A stretch of 64,000 nucleotides of DNA from CAMDPA01 sp965223035 (GTDB lineage: Bacteria; Pseudomonadota; Alphaproteobacteria; Rhizobiales; Hyphomicrobiaceae), in the NCBI GenBank assembly GCA_965223035.1, contig OZ244980.1:2542001-2606000 (forward strand), written 5' to 3'. Shown here in pieces: positions 44,217 to 52,249 of the stretch. Under the pieces are notes generated by a model. It was given only the letters and a program-made list of their open reading frames with translations. It had not been told where the DNA came from and did no database searches. The position numbers and the translations under genes are program-made. Each line of letters starts with the position of its first letter. Positions within the stretch are counted from its first letter, which is position 1.

Positions 44217-45449
44217 TCAAATCTGTTTCACCGGGGTCGGGTCGAGGTGGAAGATCCGCGCGGCATTGAGGCCCAAGATGTTCTTCTTGGCCTGCTCGGA
44301 TAGGAATGGCAGGTCGGTGATCTCGCTTGGCAGGTCGAAATCAAAGTGCGGCCAGTCCGAGGCATACAGCAGCTGCGTCTCGGCGTTGATCATCTCCAGC
44401 GTGCACTCCAAGGCCTTGAGATTGGTGGTCTCCATCGGCTGGGTGGTGTACCAACAGTGGTCGCGCATGTACTCCGACGGCAAGCGCTTCAGGTGCGGCG
44501 CCTCGGAGGGTCGCATCAGGAACTGGTCGTCGAGCCGTTGCATGAGGAATGGCACCCAGGCCAGTCCACTCTCCACCCAAATCATCTTCAGTTTCGGGAA
44601 GCGCACGGGCATCCCATTCAGCACCCAATTGGTGCAGTGCACGATGTTGGGCCAAGCAAAGCCGAGCGCGTGCATGCCCAAAAACCGGTTGACGGTCTTG
44701 AGCGAGGGATCGTCCCAGTGATAGCCGGCGTGAAACGACAGCGGCAGGCCGGTCTCCTCGATCATTCGGTATAGCCGCATGTACTTGTTGTGGTGCACCG
44801 GCGCATGCCGGGTCGATGGCACGCAAAAGCCGATCACCCCCTTCTGGCCGGCCATCTCCTCAACCACCCGTTCCGCCTCCTCCGGCGTATTGTAGGGGAG
44901 CACGGCCAACGTCTTGATCCGATCATCGGCGGACAGCAGGTGGGCCACCATCCAACGATTATAAGCCCGCGACAGCCACACCTCCATTTCCGGCTGCGGA
45001 TGCAGGCCCAAAAACAGCATCGGCGTGGGAAACACCACCATGTTGTCCACCCCAAGCGAGTCCATGGCGCGACGGGTGAGCACCACGTCGCGATGAACAT
45101 CGGTGTCGTCCACCTTCTCGCGCAGGCCGTCTTGATGGGGAATGCGTCCGCCCACGCCCTGATAGCGCAGGCCAAGATCGCCATTGAGGCCATAGGGGGG
45201 CGCGCCGATCCGATCCTGGTGGAAATACATCGCTTGGTCGCGGATCACCGGATCGTCAATGAACGTGACGATTTCCTTCCATGATACCGTCTCCACGTGG
45301 TGGGCGTCGATGTCGACCACGAACCAGTCCTGCAGCTTGCGTTTGCGCGCCTCCCGCCGTGCATGCGCGAGGATCTCCCGGCTGTCGGTCGAGGTGTCGA
45401 TCACTTGGGTCGGCAACATCTGCGGGATGCCGGTGACGGGTTGGTTCAT
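44217..45449 (-). CDS. Amidohydrolase-family protein (ACMSD/decarboxylase-like)
   Basis: The 410-residue TIM-barrel metalloenzyme has VVDIDAHHVE at the N-terminus (metal-site strand), LPLSFHAGYHWDD in the middle (metal His), WVESGLAWVPFLMQRLDD and the catalytic-Asp region LLYASDWPHFDFD near the end. This is the pattern of the amidohydrolase-2 group, which includes aminocarboxymuconate-semialdehyde decarboxylase and aromatic acid decarboxylases. It is the last gene of a minus-strand run after a Rieske protein and a small unknown. A 15-bp tandem repeat lies in its leader. Confidence 0.87.
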   Translation of the reverse strand: MNQPVTGIPQMLPTQVIDTSTDSREILAHARREARKRKLQDWFVVDIDAHHVETVSWKEIVTFIDDPVIRDQAMYFHQDRIGAPPYGLNGDLGLRYQGVGGRIPHQDGLREKVDDTDVHRDVVLTRRAMDSLGVDNMVVFPTPMLFLGLHPQPEMEVWLSRAYNRWMVAHLLSADDRIKTLAVLPYNTPEEAERVVEEMAGQKGVIGFCVPSTRHAPVHHNKYMRLYRMIEETGLPLSFHAGYHWDDPSLKTVNRFLGMHALGFAWPNIVHCTNWVLNGMPVRFPKLKMIWVESGLAWVPFLMQRLDDQFLMRPSEAPHLKRLPSEYMRDHCWYTTQPMETTNLKALECTLEMINAETQLLYASDWPHFDFDLPSEITDLPFLSEQAKKNILGLNAARIFHLDPTPVKQI

Positions 45450-45490
45450 GGAGGCTGCTCCTTACTGCGGATAGTCCTATCTGGCGCACA

Positions 45491-45550
45491 TGTCTGGCGT
45501 CCAACTGTTTGGCGCTCAACTGTCTGGCGCTCAACTGTCTGGCGCCTATA
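45491..45550. repeat. 15-bp tandem repeat, four copies
   Basis: Units close to TGTCTGGCGCTCAAC at 45491, 45506, 45521 and 45536. It fills half of the 119-bp gap between the amidohydrolase start and the upstream small gene, so it is in the intercistronic leader. Confidence 0.85.
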
Positions 45551-45568
45551 GGGCCGCCGTCGATGGCG

Positions 45569-45916
45569 CTATTGATCTTCCATTTCCGGTCGGCGGCGGA
45601 ACCATAGACCCAATTCCATCGGGCCGAGCCGCACAGCACGCAACAATTCCGACACGGTCGTGAGCGTTTCCGTCGGCGTGATCGTCTCAGCGCCCTCGTG
45701 TATGATCGCCGGCGGGGTGCGCTGGTCGCCCTCGGTCTCCGCCTTGGCATAATAGAGCCTGACCGCGGCTGTCAAAATCTGCGCAACGGCTTCGTCGCTA
45801 ACACGCGAGGCTTCACCTTTTTCGACGAGGTGCTTGGCCGCCTCGTGCAGGTCCGCCGCGTACCCGTCGATCCAGCCGTAGGCGTCGTTGCGGCGCTCAT
45901 CGTCAGACGATGACAT
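45569..45916 (-). CDS. Small hypothetical protein between Rieske and amidohydrolase genes
   Basis: A 115-residue protein, mostly predicted helical: AYGWIDGYAADLHEAAKHLV, then SDEAVAQILTAAVRLYYAKAE, and a C-terminal TVSELLRAVRLGPMELGLWF. It has no signal peptide and no cysteine. It overlaps the end of the Rieske gene by 14 bp, so it is translated with it. I do not recognise a family. It could be a helper subunit for the Rieske protein or the amidohydrolase. Confidence 0.7.
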   Translation of the reverse strand: MSSSDDERRNDAYGWIDGYAADLHEAAKHLVEKGEASRVSDEAVAQILTAAVRLYYAKAETEGDQRTPPAIIHEGAETITPTETLTTVSELLRAVRLGPMELGLWFRRRPEMEDQ

Positions 45917-46271
45917 AGACGTTGCCGTCCTTCTCCTCGATGCGCGCCGGTCGCAATCGAAACCGGTTCGAGCCTTGGTTGATCCCGGTCTTTACATCGT
46001 ACTCATAGCCATGCCACGTGCATACGATGTTGGTCACGCTGTCATCGAAGGCCAAGGCGCGGGTCATGCCCCGCTCGTCGACCGGCTCCAACACCCGCTT
46101 ATACAACCGACCCTGGCACACCGGACCGTGCCGATGGGGACAGTCGTTGTGCCAGGCGAAGAGCCCGCCGTCGACCATGAAGACGCCAATCTCGACACCA
46201 TCGCAGGAGATGACCTTGCGGTCGCCGTCGCTGAATTCGTCCTTGGCGCCAACCAGATACGATTTTGCCAT
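45903..46271 (-). CDS. Rieske 2Fe-2S ferredoxin-like protein
   Basis: The 122-residue protein has both halves of the Rieske site: CPHRHGP and, later, CTWHGYEYD (Cys-x-His and Cys-x-x-His). Its size fits a free Rieske ferredoxin that passes electrons to an oxygenase, or a regulatory Rieske domain. ATG 46271 has GAGGAG just upstream; an upstream extension to 46319 is not needed. It heads a three-gene minus-strand run with an amidohydrolase, but no oxygenase alpha subunit is in the window. Confidence 0.88.
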   Translation of the reverse strand: MAKSYLVGAKDEFSDGDRKVISCDGVEIGVFMVDGGLFAWHNDCPHRHGPVCQGRLYKRVLEPVDERGMTRALAFDDSVTNIVCTWHGYEYDVKTGINQGSNRFRLRPARIEEKDGNVYVIV

Positions 46272-46618
46272 GGTTTCTCCTCGTTGCTCCCCTCGCTCCG
46301 ATCGCCGATCGCACCGCACGTCCGACGGCTACGTGACCGACAACTTACAGCGCCCAACCGTCATGCGCGGCGCCCGGTGACAACCGCCGCCATGCTCGCC
46401 ACTCACATCCGGCCGCGCGCCGGTCTAAGGGCGTGGTCGTAAACGTGTCCGTGCATAGCTCTACCGCCCCTGCCTCGCGACGTCCAGCCGGCCCGTAGCG
46501 GCCGATTGATCGATGCCGGGTGTGGTTGCGGACCGGATCGGAGTGCAGCGGGCCGCGGTCCTCATGTGCAGGCGCGTAACAGGCAGGGCGCCACCTGGCT
46601 ATCGGCATGCGGGAATTC

Positions 46619-46663
46619 TCGATGCGCGTCTACTCGATGTGCGTCTACACGATGTGGGTCTAG
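46619..46663 (+). repeat. 15-bp tandem repeat, three copies
   Basis: TCGATGCGCGTCTAC, TCGATGTGCGTCTAC and ACGATGTGGGTCTAG at 46619, 46634 and 46649. Confidence 0.8.
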
Positions 46664-46764
46664 GGGAGCGCTGACGCAGGCAACGTCATGTCAGTTGGCA
46701 GCCGGAAGTGGCTAGGCATTGGCCCAGACCAGCAGCAATTTGCCGCGAAGGCACACAATGCGGC

Positions 46765-46793
46765 TTGAATCGTCGCCAAATCATTAGTATACT
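46765..46793 (+). promoter_or_regulatory. Putative sigma-70-type promoter of the autotransporter gene
   Basis: TTGAAT at 46765-46770 and TATACT at 46788-46793 are separated by 17 bp, close to the -35/-10 consensus and ideal spacing. Transcription would begin near 46800 and leave a leader of about 185 nt before the chosen ATG. No competing gene lies between. Confidence 0.5.
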
Positions 46794-46984
46794 GCGGACT
46801 CAAAGCAGCACACCGGATGTCTCGGTCCTGTGTGGCTGGAGGGTCGTGGCCTAGAGCGTAACGTGCAGTGTTCGGCCGCGGCGCAGGGTTTCGCGGATTA
46901 TATTACGCGTCCTGGTCTTTTAACATTTGGCGACAAACATATTGTGCAGCGCACAGCCGATCGCGTGCGGTGCGGGGGCGATTC

Positions 46985-49900
46985 ATGCTTGAATTTCAAT
47001 CTCACGCTACTGCGTTACGGGCCGCTGGGCGTTGCATGCGCGGGTTAACCGCCTTGGCCTTGGGCATTTTTGTCATCATCACGAATGCAGCCCCGGCCGC
47101 ATCGCAGTCTGGTCCTGCCGGCCAGCCTGAAATTGAAGTGAAGTATAAGACGATTGGTACCAGCAGGGGCAATGTATTGTCCGTTCGCACCGTTCCCGAT
47201 GGTACAAGGGTAATCAATTCTAGACTTGGCACCCGGTTTCAAAGCGCCACCGTCGGCTCAACGGCTAGTCTTCGCATCTTCGAGATCCACAACAAGGGAA
47301 CCGCAACCCTTCGGCTAACGGGGGGTCATGACCTGGTCGAGATCAGCGGTGGCCGCGGCGCGTTCACGGTAACGGACCAGCCCTCTGCCGACATTGCCTC
47401 AAACAGTCACACGAGTTTCAAGATTGATTTCGCACCGACATCGCGCGGGCGCCACAGGGCGACCGTTCGCATTGCCAACACCGATGCCGATGAAAATCCC
47501 TATGACTTCGCGATCGAGGGCTATGCATATTCCGCGCGTGTCGACCCACCCGGTTTCGTCTTGAGGCGTGCTGTCTATTCGATTAAGCCGAAGAGTGCCG
47601 TTACGTCGTCGCTTGATGGCAATTACGTTGGGAGTTCCGCAGTCGGCAAGAAAAAAACGTTGAAGTTTGAGATCCACAATGGCGGGGGCCGCGACCTTTA
47701 TTTGACTGATCAGCCCCCAGTGAAGATTTCGGGAGGTACGTCCGGAGAATTTGAGGTGGCGACAAGCCCCGGTGAATTGGTGCTACAGCCGCGAGAGTCG
47801 ACCACATTTCAGATTGCGTTCACGCCTTCGGCTGCGGGACGCCGCACCGCACAGGTGAGCATCCCCAACACTGATCCAGCATTATCGGACTTTAGCTTCG
47901 AGATCGGTGGGGATGGGTTGGCGGTTCCAGCCAAAGGGCGTGCGGCATTGATCATTGTCAACGCATTAAACGGCCCCAGCACCAATTTCGAATATCAGGT
48001 AAAAGGTAAAACAAACAAACGTCAAGAAACGTTCACTCTGACATCAGCGACGAACGGCTACGTTCAGAAAGAATTTCTAGACCTCGAAAAGGGCAAGTAT
48101 GATATTACTCAGACGGCTAATGGTTATGCCCCCGAGAACATTTTTTGTGTTGCCAGCAAAGGCTCTAGTGCTACCCCGGATAAATGGGCGGGCACTGTCG
48201 AAGTCGACCTTGCCGAGGGTGAGACGCAAATCTGCACCTTTGTCAATTTTCAGGCAGCGACGCTCAAGATCGTAAAGAAAACCATCGGCGGAGACGGTAC
48301 CTTTGTATTTAAAAAAAAATATGGTGAATTCCCTGCTCAGGTCTCGTTAACAACTAGCAACGGATCAGCCCAACGAACGCTCCAAAATGTTTACCCTATG
48401 GAAATAGAGTTCGAGGAAACGCTTCCATCAGGTTGGCAGCCAAGCGATATGGCATGTCAAAATACTAAATCAGCGAACTACGATAAATCTAAGCGGTGGG
48501 CGCGCGTAGAATTGGCGCCAGGTGCCAGTGCAACATGCACCTTAACCAGCAGACGGACTCAAGACGGTGGGCTGAAAATTAGCAAGCATATTGTTGGTAA
48601 CACTCGAGATTTTCACTTTGATGTAACTGGGTCGGGCCTTAGCAACTTTATGCTTCGTCCTCGTGATGGTTCGACACCGGCTAGTAAATCTTTTAACAAG
48701 CTGGCCCCTGGCCAATACACAGTTACGGAAAAAGACTATGGCCCGGGCTATAAGGTTAAAAGCATTCGATGCCCATCTGGAACGGCGGCGATTGATCTCA
48801 CTGCGCGTAAGGTCACCATAGACATCAAGGCAGGCGATTTCGCTGAATGCATTTTCACAAACGAAGAAATTAAAAAAGGTACCGGGGAGATCTCCATCAG
48901 AAAAGCCGTGGAGGGGCGCGGATCCAACTTCAATTTTACCACGGTCGGAGCGGGCCTCAGCAATTTCACTCTTAGCCCCGCCGGCGGTTCCTATGTAACC
49001 AGATCCTTTAAAGGCTTGCAGGCAGGCACGTATAGGGTTACCGAGTCGGCCCACGCCGACTATCAGCTGGATGAAATTCATTGTACAGGAGATACCGATA
49101 GAGGGAACACAGTCGATCTGGCTCGTCGAACGGTGGTCATCGACCTTGATGCCGGTGAGAAGCAGCTCTGCGCTTTCACCAATGACGAGTTGTCAAGCAT
49201 AGAAATCGTGACCACCACCAAGGGTGGTGACGCGACCTTTAGTTACACGTCATCAAATTCCGCCTTCAAAAATGCATCTCACACCACCATCAATGGACGC
49301 GCGGCAAAAAACTTTGAGAGGCTGCCGGGGAATAATTACACCATCACACAAAAGGTGGTCCCCGGCTGGAGGTTGACGGACATTCAATGCACGGGCACGG
49401 GCACGCCTGCAACGAAGAATATTCCATCCAGATCGGTCTCGTTCGTGTTGACCCATGGCGGGCAGGTGTCCTGTCAGTTCATCAACGAAAAGACTGGTTC
49501 CATCACCATCGCAAAAAACGTGAAAGGCCGCGGTGATCGGTTTTCCTTCAGCGCGACCGGTGCGGGCGTGAGCGCTTTTACACTGACGCCGGGGCGGAAC
49601 GCGACGGTGTCGCGGCGGTTCGCTGGTTTGGTCCAAGGCCACTACACCTTCACCGAAGCCCGCCATGCAAGCTACCAGCTGTCCAACTTGACGTGCAGCG
49701 GTGCAAACAATTCGATCGATCGCGCAAACCGAACCGTGACGATCAATCTGGGGCTAGGCGAAGACAAAACCTGTACATTCACCAATTCCCCGTTGCGGCT
49801 AGCAGCGCCCCCCAACCCCACCGGCAGCTTGGTTGTTGTCAAAATAGTCGATGGCAAGGGCGCTAGGTTTGCCTTCGATGGAGGAGGATTGGGCAACTTT

Positions 49901-52009
49901 ACACTCGCGCCAGCCAACGACGGCACCGCTGATCGGACCTTCCTCGATCAACCGGTCGGCTCATATAAGCTGGTCGAGGCCGCGCATGCAGGCTATCAGC
50001 TTTCAGGTTTGGTGTGCAACGGCGATACCAACAATAACAACCAAATCGATCGCGCGAAACGGACGGTGATTGTCAAGTTGGATGCCGGAGAAACGCAAAC
50101 CTGCACATTCACCAATACCGAGCAAATCGGGGCATCGATCAAGATCGTCAAGCAGACGATCGGCGGTGATGGTACGTTTCAATTTACTTCCACCAACCCC
50201 GGCTTCGCACCGCTCACGCTGAGCACCCAGAATAAGGGCGCCTCCCAAGAACGCACGGGTCTGGCGCCGGGCCGGTATACGATTACCGAGGCTGCGGCTG
50301 CTGGTTGGAGGTTGAAGAACATCAAGTGCAACACGTCCGCCGTCAGCACAGACCTCAGCGCCCGCAGCGTTCGGCTGGACGTGACCCATAACAGCAAAAC
50401 CACCTGCACGTTCACCAACGTCAAAGCCGCCAGCATCACCATTGCCAAGACGGTGAACGGGGCCGGCGCGGCGTTTGGCTTCAAGGCCGTTGGGGGCGGG
50501 GTCGGAAATTTCACGCTGTCGCCCAGCGATAATGGAACGGCGCGGCGGCAGTTTTCCGCATTGGCGGCCGGAAACTACAGGTTCACCGAGGATCGTCATG
50601 CCGGGTATACCTTGTCCAAGCTGACGTGCACGGGCGGCGGACATCAAATCGATCGAAATGCACGCAGCGTTTTCGTCAGCTTGAAGGCCGGGGAAAATGT
50701 CATTTGCAATTTCATCAATTCCTACATCGGCAGCGTCAGTATCAAGATCCGCAAGTTCGCGGTCGGCGGTGACGACACATTCGAGTACCACGCATCGAAT
50801 AAGAAATTTGCACCCTTGTCACTGCGAACCTCGAATGGTCGCGGCACAGCAACCCGGACCAATCTGTCACCAGGGCGATATGCCATCACCGAGGTGCTTG
50901 CGCGCGGTTGGAAGCTGACCGGCATCGCCTGTCGTGGCGTATCTGCCACCACCGACCTCAAGGCCCGCTCCGCGACCTTCAATGCGCCCGCAAATGCAAA
51001 AATCACATGTGATTTCACGAGCACATCCATCCGTGCGCGCACCCGCGCCATTATTCATCGTTTTATGGCGCGAAGGGCGGACATGATTACGTCCGGTGGA
51101 CCAGAACCCGACCGCATGATTTCCCGATTCGAGTCCGCCAGCGCGTCCAAACGCCCAAAAAAGCCGTTGGTCGGGTTTGGCGGCTCAGGCGATAATCGAC
51201 GCGGGCACATCACGTTTCGGGCGTCGTTGCCGGCCCGTGACCTCGGCATCGATGCCTGGGCCGATGGGCGCGTGGCATACTTCAAGGATGACCACGAGCG
51301 GGGCCATTTCGGGATTGTGAGAGGCGGCGCGGACTATCTGTTGACGCCTCGGATGCTGGTCGGTCTCATGGCGCAATACGACCACGCGAAGTTGTTCTCG
51401 GATCGTGAGCGCTATGAAATCTCCGGTCACGGTTGGATGGCGGGGCCGTACGCTGCGATGCGGTTGTCAGAGCACCTGTATTTGGATGGGCGTGCCACGT
51501 GGGGCATGTCAAAAAACCAGGTTAGTCCGTTTCTCACCTATACCGACACATTCGATACCACCCGGTGGCTGGCGGCGGCACGCCTAACGGGTCACTGGGC
51601 GGTGGGCCAATGGTCGTTCATGCCGTCTGCGGAAATCATTCATTTCAAGGAGACGCAACACGATTATATCGACTCCAACGGGCTCTCCATCGGTTCGCAA
51701 AGCATTGCCCTTGGCCGCGCGATCTTCGGACCCAAGATCGTGTATCGCGCAGCATTCGCCGATGGCACTGTGCTGACCCCCCACGCCTCGATCAAAGGCA
51801 TCTGGGACTTCAAACGGCCGAGCAGCTATTCGCTGGACGGTAAAGAGGTCAAGGCACGGGCGGGTGTTCAAGCGCAGCTGGAAGGGGGGCTGTCGGTGCG
51901 CTTCCCCAGTAAAATCACTCTCGGCGTCTCCTCCGCCTATCGGGGGCTCTATGGCTCCGGCCGCAGAGCCATCAGTGCCAAGGCCAAGCTGCGTATCCCG
52001 CTCCAGTGA
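46985..52009 (+). CDS. Autotransporter with two HYDIN-like Ig domains and ten tandem CnaB/SpaA-like repeats
   Basis: Layout of 1674 residues: signal peptide (about 1-41, ending AAPAASQ); two choice-of-anchor D / ASH-HYDIN domains (about 85-185 and 215-312); ten repeats of about 100 residues (319-1349); linker; C-terminal autotransporter barrel (about 1419-1674, with GGADYLLTPRMLVGLMAQYD). Each repeat has a first strand with Lys (IKIVKQT), a GxYTITE strand, a late CTFTN strand, and two Cys. By eye, repeats 3, 4, 6, 7, 8 and 9 keep Lys, Glu and Asn together (in repeat 8: K1056, E1102, N1145). Such triads form isopeptide bonds in Gram-positive pilins. A9 at 48311-48319 and an AT-rich segment 47940-48880 are odd. 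ATG 47036 is an alternative start. Likely a long surface stalk or adhesin. Confidence 0.88.
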   Translation: MLEFQSHATALRAAGRCMRGLTALALGIFVIITNAAPAASQSGPAGQPEIEVKYKTIGTSRGNVLSVRTVPDGTRVINSRLGTRFQSATVGSTASLRIFEIHNKGTATLRLTGGHDLVEISGGRGAFTVTDQPSADIASNSHTSFKIDFAPTSRGRHRATVRIANTDADENPYDFAIEGYAYSARVDPPGFVLRRAVYSIKPKSAVTSSLDGNYVGSSAVGKKKTLKFEIHNGGGRDLYLTDQPPVKISGGTSGEFEVATSPGELVLQPRESTTFQIAFTPSAAGRRTAQVSIPNTDPALSDFSFEIGGDGLAVPAKGRAALIIVNALNGPSTNFEYQVKGKTNKRQETFTLTSATNGYVQKEFLDLEKGKYDITQTANGYAPENIFCVASKGSSATPDKWAGTVEVDLAEGETQICTFVNFQAATLKIVKKTIGGDGTFVFKKKYGEFPAQVSLTTSNGSAQRTLQNVYPMEIEFEETLPSGWQPSDMACQNTKSANYDKSKRWARVELAPGASATCTLTSRRTQDGGLKISKHIVGNTRDFHFDVTGSGLSNFMLRPRDGSTPASKSFNKLAPGQYTVTEKDYGPGYKVKSIRCPSGTAAIDLTARKVTIDIKAGDFAECIFTNEEIKKGTGEISIRKAVEGRGSNFNFTTVGAGLSNFTLSPAGGSYVTRSFKGLQAGTYRVTESAHADYQLDEIHCTGDTDRGNTVDLARRTVVIDLDAGEKQLCAFTNDELSSIEIVTTTKGGDATFSYTSSNSAFKNASHTTINGRAAKNFERLPGNNYTITQKVVPGWRLTDIQCTGTGTPATKNIPSRSVSFVLTHGGQVSCQFINEKTGSITIAKNVKGRGDRFSFSATGAGVSAFTLTPGRNATVSRRFAGLVQGHYTFTEARHASYQLSNLTCSGANNSIDRANRTVTINLGLGEDKTCTFTNSPLRLAAPPNPTGSLVVVKIVDGKGARFAFDGGGLGNFTLAPANDGTADRTFLDQPVGSYKLVEAAHAGYQLSGLVCNGDTNNNNQIDRAKRTVIVKLDAGETQTCTFTNTEQIGASIKIVKQTIGGDGTFQFTSTNPGFAPLTLSTQNKGASQERTGLAPGRYTITEAAAAGWRLKNIKCNTSAVSTDLSARSVRLDVTHNSKTTCTFTNVKAASITIAKTVNGAGAAFGFKAVGGGVGNFTLSPSDNGTARRQFSALAAGNYRFTEDRHAGYTLSKLTCTGGGHQIDRNARSVFVSLKAGENVICNFINSYIGSVSIKIRKFAVGGDDTFEYHASNKKFAPLSLRTSNGRGTATRTNLSPGRYAITEVLARGWKLTGIACRGVSATTDLKARSATFNAPANAKITCDFTSTSIRARTRAIIHRFMARRADMITSGGPEPDRMISRFESASASKRPKKPLVGFGGSGDNRRGHITFRASLPARDLGIDAWADGRVAYFKDDHERGHFGIVRGGADYLLTPRMLVGLMAQYDHAKLFSDRERYEISGHGWMAGPYAAMRLSEHLYLDGRATWGMSKNQVSPFLTYTDTFDTTRWLAAARLTGHWAVGQWSFMPSAEIIHFKETQHDYIDSNGLSIGSQSIALGRAIFGPKIVYRAAFADGTVLTPHASIKGIWDFKRPSSYSLDGKEVKARAGVQAQLEGGLSVRFPSKITLGVSSAYRGLYGSGRRAISAKAKLRIPLQ

Positions 52010-52066
52010 TCGGGCCTTGCCGTCGGTGGTTTGAGCGCGGATAGCGGGGTCAATGTCAGCTTGAAC

Positions 52067-52131
52067 GATCCCGCGCCCGCGCCCGGCCACGCGATGGAAC
52101 GCTGGTGTGGGTGGCCGGGCGGGGGAGCTGG
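52067..52131. repeat. Family B inverted repeat, copy 8
   Basis: CCCGCGCCCGCGCCCGGCCA and GGGTGGCCGGGCGGGGGAGC form the arms. It lies between converging genes, in a 240-bp spacer with no gene. Confidence 0.5.
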
Positions 52132-52249
52132 CCTGCAAGGCTCATCCGCCTTCAGCGAACATGATCGGGTCACGGCGTCGTGCACGGGCACCGCAGCCAT
52201 CTTGGGACGCGGCGCCATGATCCCGGGCGTTGGTTGCTGATCGCTTGTC

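Larger units (their letters stand above)
46272..46984. other. 713-bp divergent spacer
   Basis: Contains a 15-bp tandem repeat and a likely promoter for the autotransporter. The part after about 46760 is AT-richer. No gene is supported; an in-frame extension of the autotransporter back to 46868 lacks a signal peptide and is not used. Confidence 0.45.

Noticed and set aside
46868..46984. Extended start of the autotransporter
   Set aside because: The extension contains no signal peptide, while a clear one follows the ATGs at 46985 and 47036.
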